Source: Mercenaria mercenaria (Eukaryota > Mollusca > Bivalvia > Venerida > Veneridae). From it: a DNA stretch of 64,000 nucleotides. The translations under genes and the position numbers were made by a program. Shown here piece by piece: positions 62,354-64,000 of the stretch. How positions within the stretch are numbered: position 1 is the stretch's first letter; every line of letters begins with the position of its first letter. The notes under the pieces are model-generated. The model was not told where the DNA came from, did not search any database, and was given only the letters and a program-made list of their open reading frames with translations. The DNA lies in assembly GCF_021730395.1 (NCBI RefSeq), contig NC_069365.1, forward strand, positions 23,906,001 to 23,970,000. Reading direction: 5' to 3'.

Positions 62354-62543
62354 AAGGGCATTTTTTGAGAGAGAGAAAAAAAAGCTTAAATGTGTGAACC
62401 AGTCGCTTAAACGTGAAATGTTTGGCCAAACACTTCTTACGAAAGCTATAAGTATTGACGATAAGAGCAATGAATAGTGAATATGATGCTAGTTATTAAA
62501 ACAAATTGTACACAAGTGTTGCCAGACTGCAGTAAGTTTTGTA

Positions 62544-63055
62544 CATCACTGTTGATTTTTATCATTGAATGTGTAATTGGTACCCACCGTTGTTTTTGAT
62601 CATTGAGTGTGTAATTGTTACCTACCGTTGTTTTTATTATTGACTGTGTACTTGTTACCCAACGTTGATATAATTTGTTACACACCGTTGTTTTTATCAT
62701 CGAGTGTGTAATTGTTACCCACCGTTGTTTTTTATCATTGAGTATGTAATTGTTACCCACCGTTGTTTTTATCATTGAGTTTGTAATTATTATCCACCGT
62801 TGTTCTTTATCATTGAGTGTTTAATTGTTACCCACCGTTGTTTTTTACCATTGAGTGTGTAATTGTTACCGACCGTTGCCTTTTATCATTTAATGTGCAA
62901 TTGTTACCCACCGTTGTTTTTTTATCATTTAGTGTGTAATATTACCCACCGTTGTTTTTATCATTAGTGTGTAATTATTATCAACCGTTGTTTTTATCAT
63001 TAGTGTGTAATTGTTAAACACTGTTGTTTTTATCATCGAGTGTGTAATTGTTATC
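62544..63055. repeat. Minisatellite, about 38-bp unit, about 13 copies
   Basis: The unit is approximately CCACCGTTGTTTTTATCATT followed by GAGTGTGTAATTGTTAC, with single-base changes and small indels. It lies in intron 1 of HSPA12-like copy C, ending about 110 bp upstream of the acceptor for the first coding exon. Copies A and B lack it. Confidence 0.85.
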
Positions 63056-63178
63056 TTAACACAAATGGATTTATTATCATTTAATAGAATTTTTAATTTG
63101 AATTAAAAACTCCACTGAGTAATGTGAAAAAACTATTGCCTTGGTAAATCTTTTTTATAATTATAGATCCAGCACGTT

Positions 63179-63208
63179 ATGTCTCGTGTCGTAAAACATA
63201 CAATCTAG
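63179..63208 (+). promoter_or_regulatory. Nine-codon upstream ORF ahead of HSPA12-like copy C
   Basis: The exon appears to start at 63167, after a TATAG acceptor. It contains ATG TCT to TAG (MSRVVKHTI, then stop), which ends one base before the presumed main ATG at 63210. Such a short upstream frame could lower or gate initiation at the main ATG. Confidence 0.4.
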
Positions 63209-63209
63209 G

Positions 63210-63888
63210 ATGGGGACAACTGTAGCCAAACCTAAAGATGGTAAAGTATGATTATTAATCTTTCAATGTATGAACTAAAACACGAAATTGACGTTCTCTT
63301 TACAAACACTGATATACGAGAATTCAAGATGACCGTAACAATACTATATGTATGTACGAATATGGTAACTGACTAGTATACATGCTTTGATAGCTATAAT
63401 AATTCATATAATTTAATGTATCATCGTGAAATTTCTATTTATGGTAGATATTGAGAAATAGCAGTATCAAAGAAATAGCAGATTATCTATATAACATTAA
63501 CTAACGATTCGTGTAGTTCTAACCGTTTGAAATGTAGTTTAACTTGATAGTCATAAGTCCTTTTTGCATGGAAGTTTATATTTTCTCTATTCATGATTTC
63601 AACGAGTCCTTTTTTTTATTCATTTTATTGTATAGACGACGGAGCTGTTGGAGGAAGAAGAGCACAACCCCCTCCTGGTAGGTTATCATATGTTCTTGTA
63701 GCAATTCTTTCCTAGATTAACAGGAGTTCATCGCTGTACTCTAGTGATGTTAACTATTGATTTAAATAAATGTTTCTATTTCAAACACTATTTCATTGGT
63801 AAAGACGTTTGCTATAAATTATTTTGTTGACACGTTGTTTTTTTCTCTTATTTCAGGAAGCTATCCAAGGCAAGGATTGACAGAAAAG
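63210..63888 (+). CDS. HSPA12-like Hsp70-family gene, copy C, first three coding exons (partial)
   Basis: Exons 63210-63240, 63636-63677 and 63857-63888 join in frame with GT-AG introns to give 35 residues, starting MGTTVAKPKDDDGAVGG and ending SYPRQGLTEK. The last two exons match those of copy A (GAVEGRRVQPPP and SYPRQGLTEK). Intron text after 63888 also matches copy A. The ATPase-domain exons must lie beyond the window, so whether the gene is complete is unknown. An alternative in-frame ATG at 63593 is contiguous with the second exon, as in copy A. This N-terminal stretch is polar and disordered-looking; its role is unknown. Confidence 0.7.
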
Positions 63889-64000
63889 GTAATTAAACTT
63901 GTACATTGAAAGACACACGCCAAGAAATATCACTCTATATAACTATAGTTCGGCGTATGTAGTTTAATGGCCCAGCACTATTAGTCACTTTTACTTTCGC

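Overview
This is animal nuclear DNA, most likely from a bivalve mollusc. The base composition is AT-rich. Genes are split by GT-AG introns. Several repeat types common in bivalve genomes are present: tRNA-headed SINEs, the tandem 'TGACCTTTGACCT' repeat, and the 'GAGGGCCATGAAGGCCCT' repeat. The gene content also fits, because HSPA12-type Hsp70 relatives and MIEAP-type (mitochondria-eating protein) genes are, as I recall, expanded in bivalves. I cannot name the species.

Layout. 1-1752: 3' end of an old Ty3/Gypsy-like LTR element. 2085-3039: tRNA-like repeats. 3488-18660: HSPA12-like gene, copy A, with an apparently complete coding region in eight exons. It carries a 4.1-kb repeat insertion where its first coding exon should be, and an antisense CR1/L2-like LINE in its last intron. 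18661-28440: repeat-rich intergenic DNA with a tandem array, a G-rich tract and a 2.8-kb terminal-inverted-repeat composite. 28474-38263: MIEAP-like gene, copy 1. It encodes coiled coils, a MIEAP C-terminal domain and a long Gln/Asn-rich repetitive tail. It has one apparent frameshift, and an in-frame stop just before a conserved end. 38264-46021: repeats. 46047-55893: a second MIEAP-like copy with several lesions, probably a pseudogene. 57868-59452: a promoter-plus-first-exon fragment of the HSPA12 gene (copy B). 59970 to the window end: the 5' part of a third HSPA12-like gene (copy C), whose first three coding exons are intact and which continues beyond the window.

The locus therefore alternates two duplicated families: HSPA12-A, MIEAP-1, MIEAP-2, HSPA12-B fragment, HSPA12-C. 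HSPA12 proteins are ATPase-domain relatives of Hsp70. MIEAP (SPATA18) in vertebrates acts in mitochondrial quality control. Shared function of the neighbours is only an inference from adjacency. The paralogous 5' regions serve as empty-site controls that date several insertions. No CRISPR array, rRNA or convincing functional tRNA gene was found. Exon joins rest on reading frame, splice consensus and comparison between the copies, not on transcripts.
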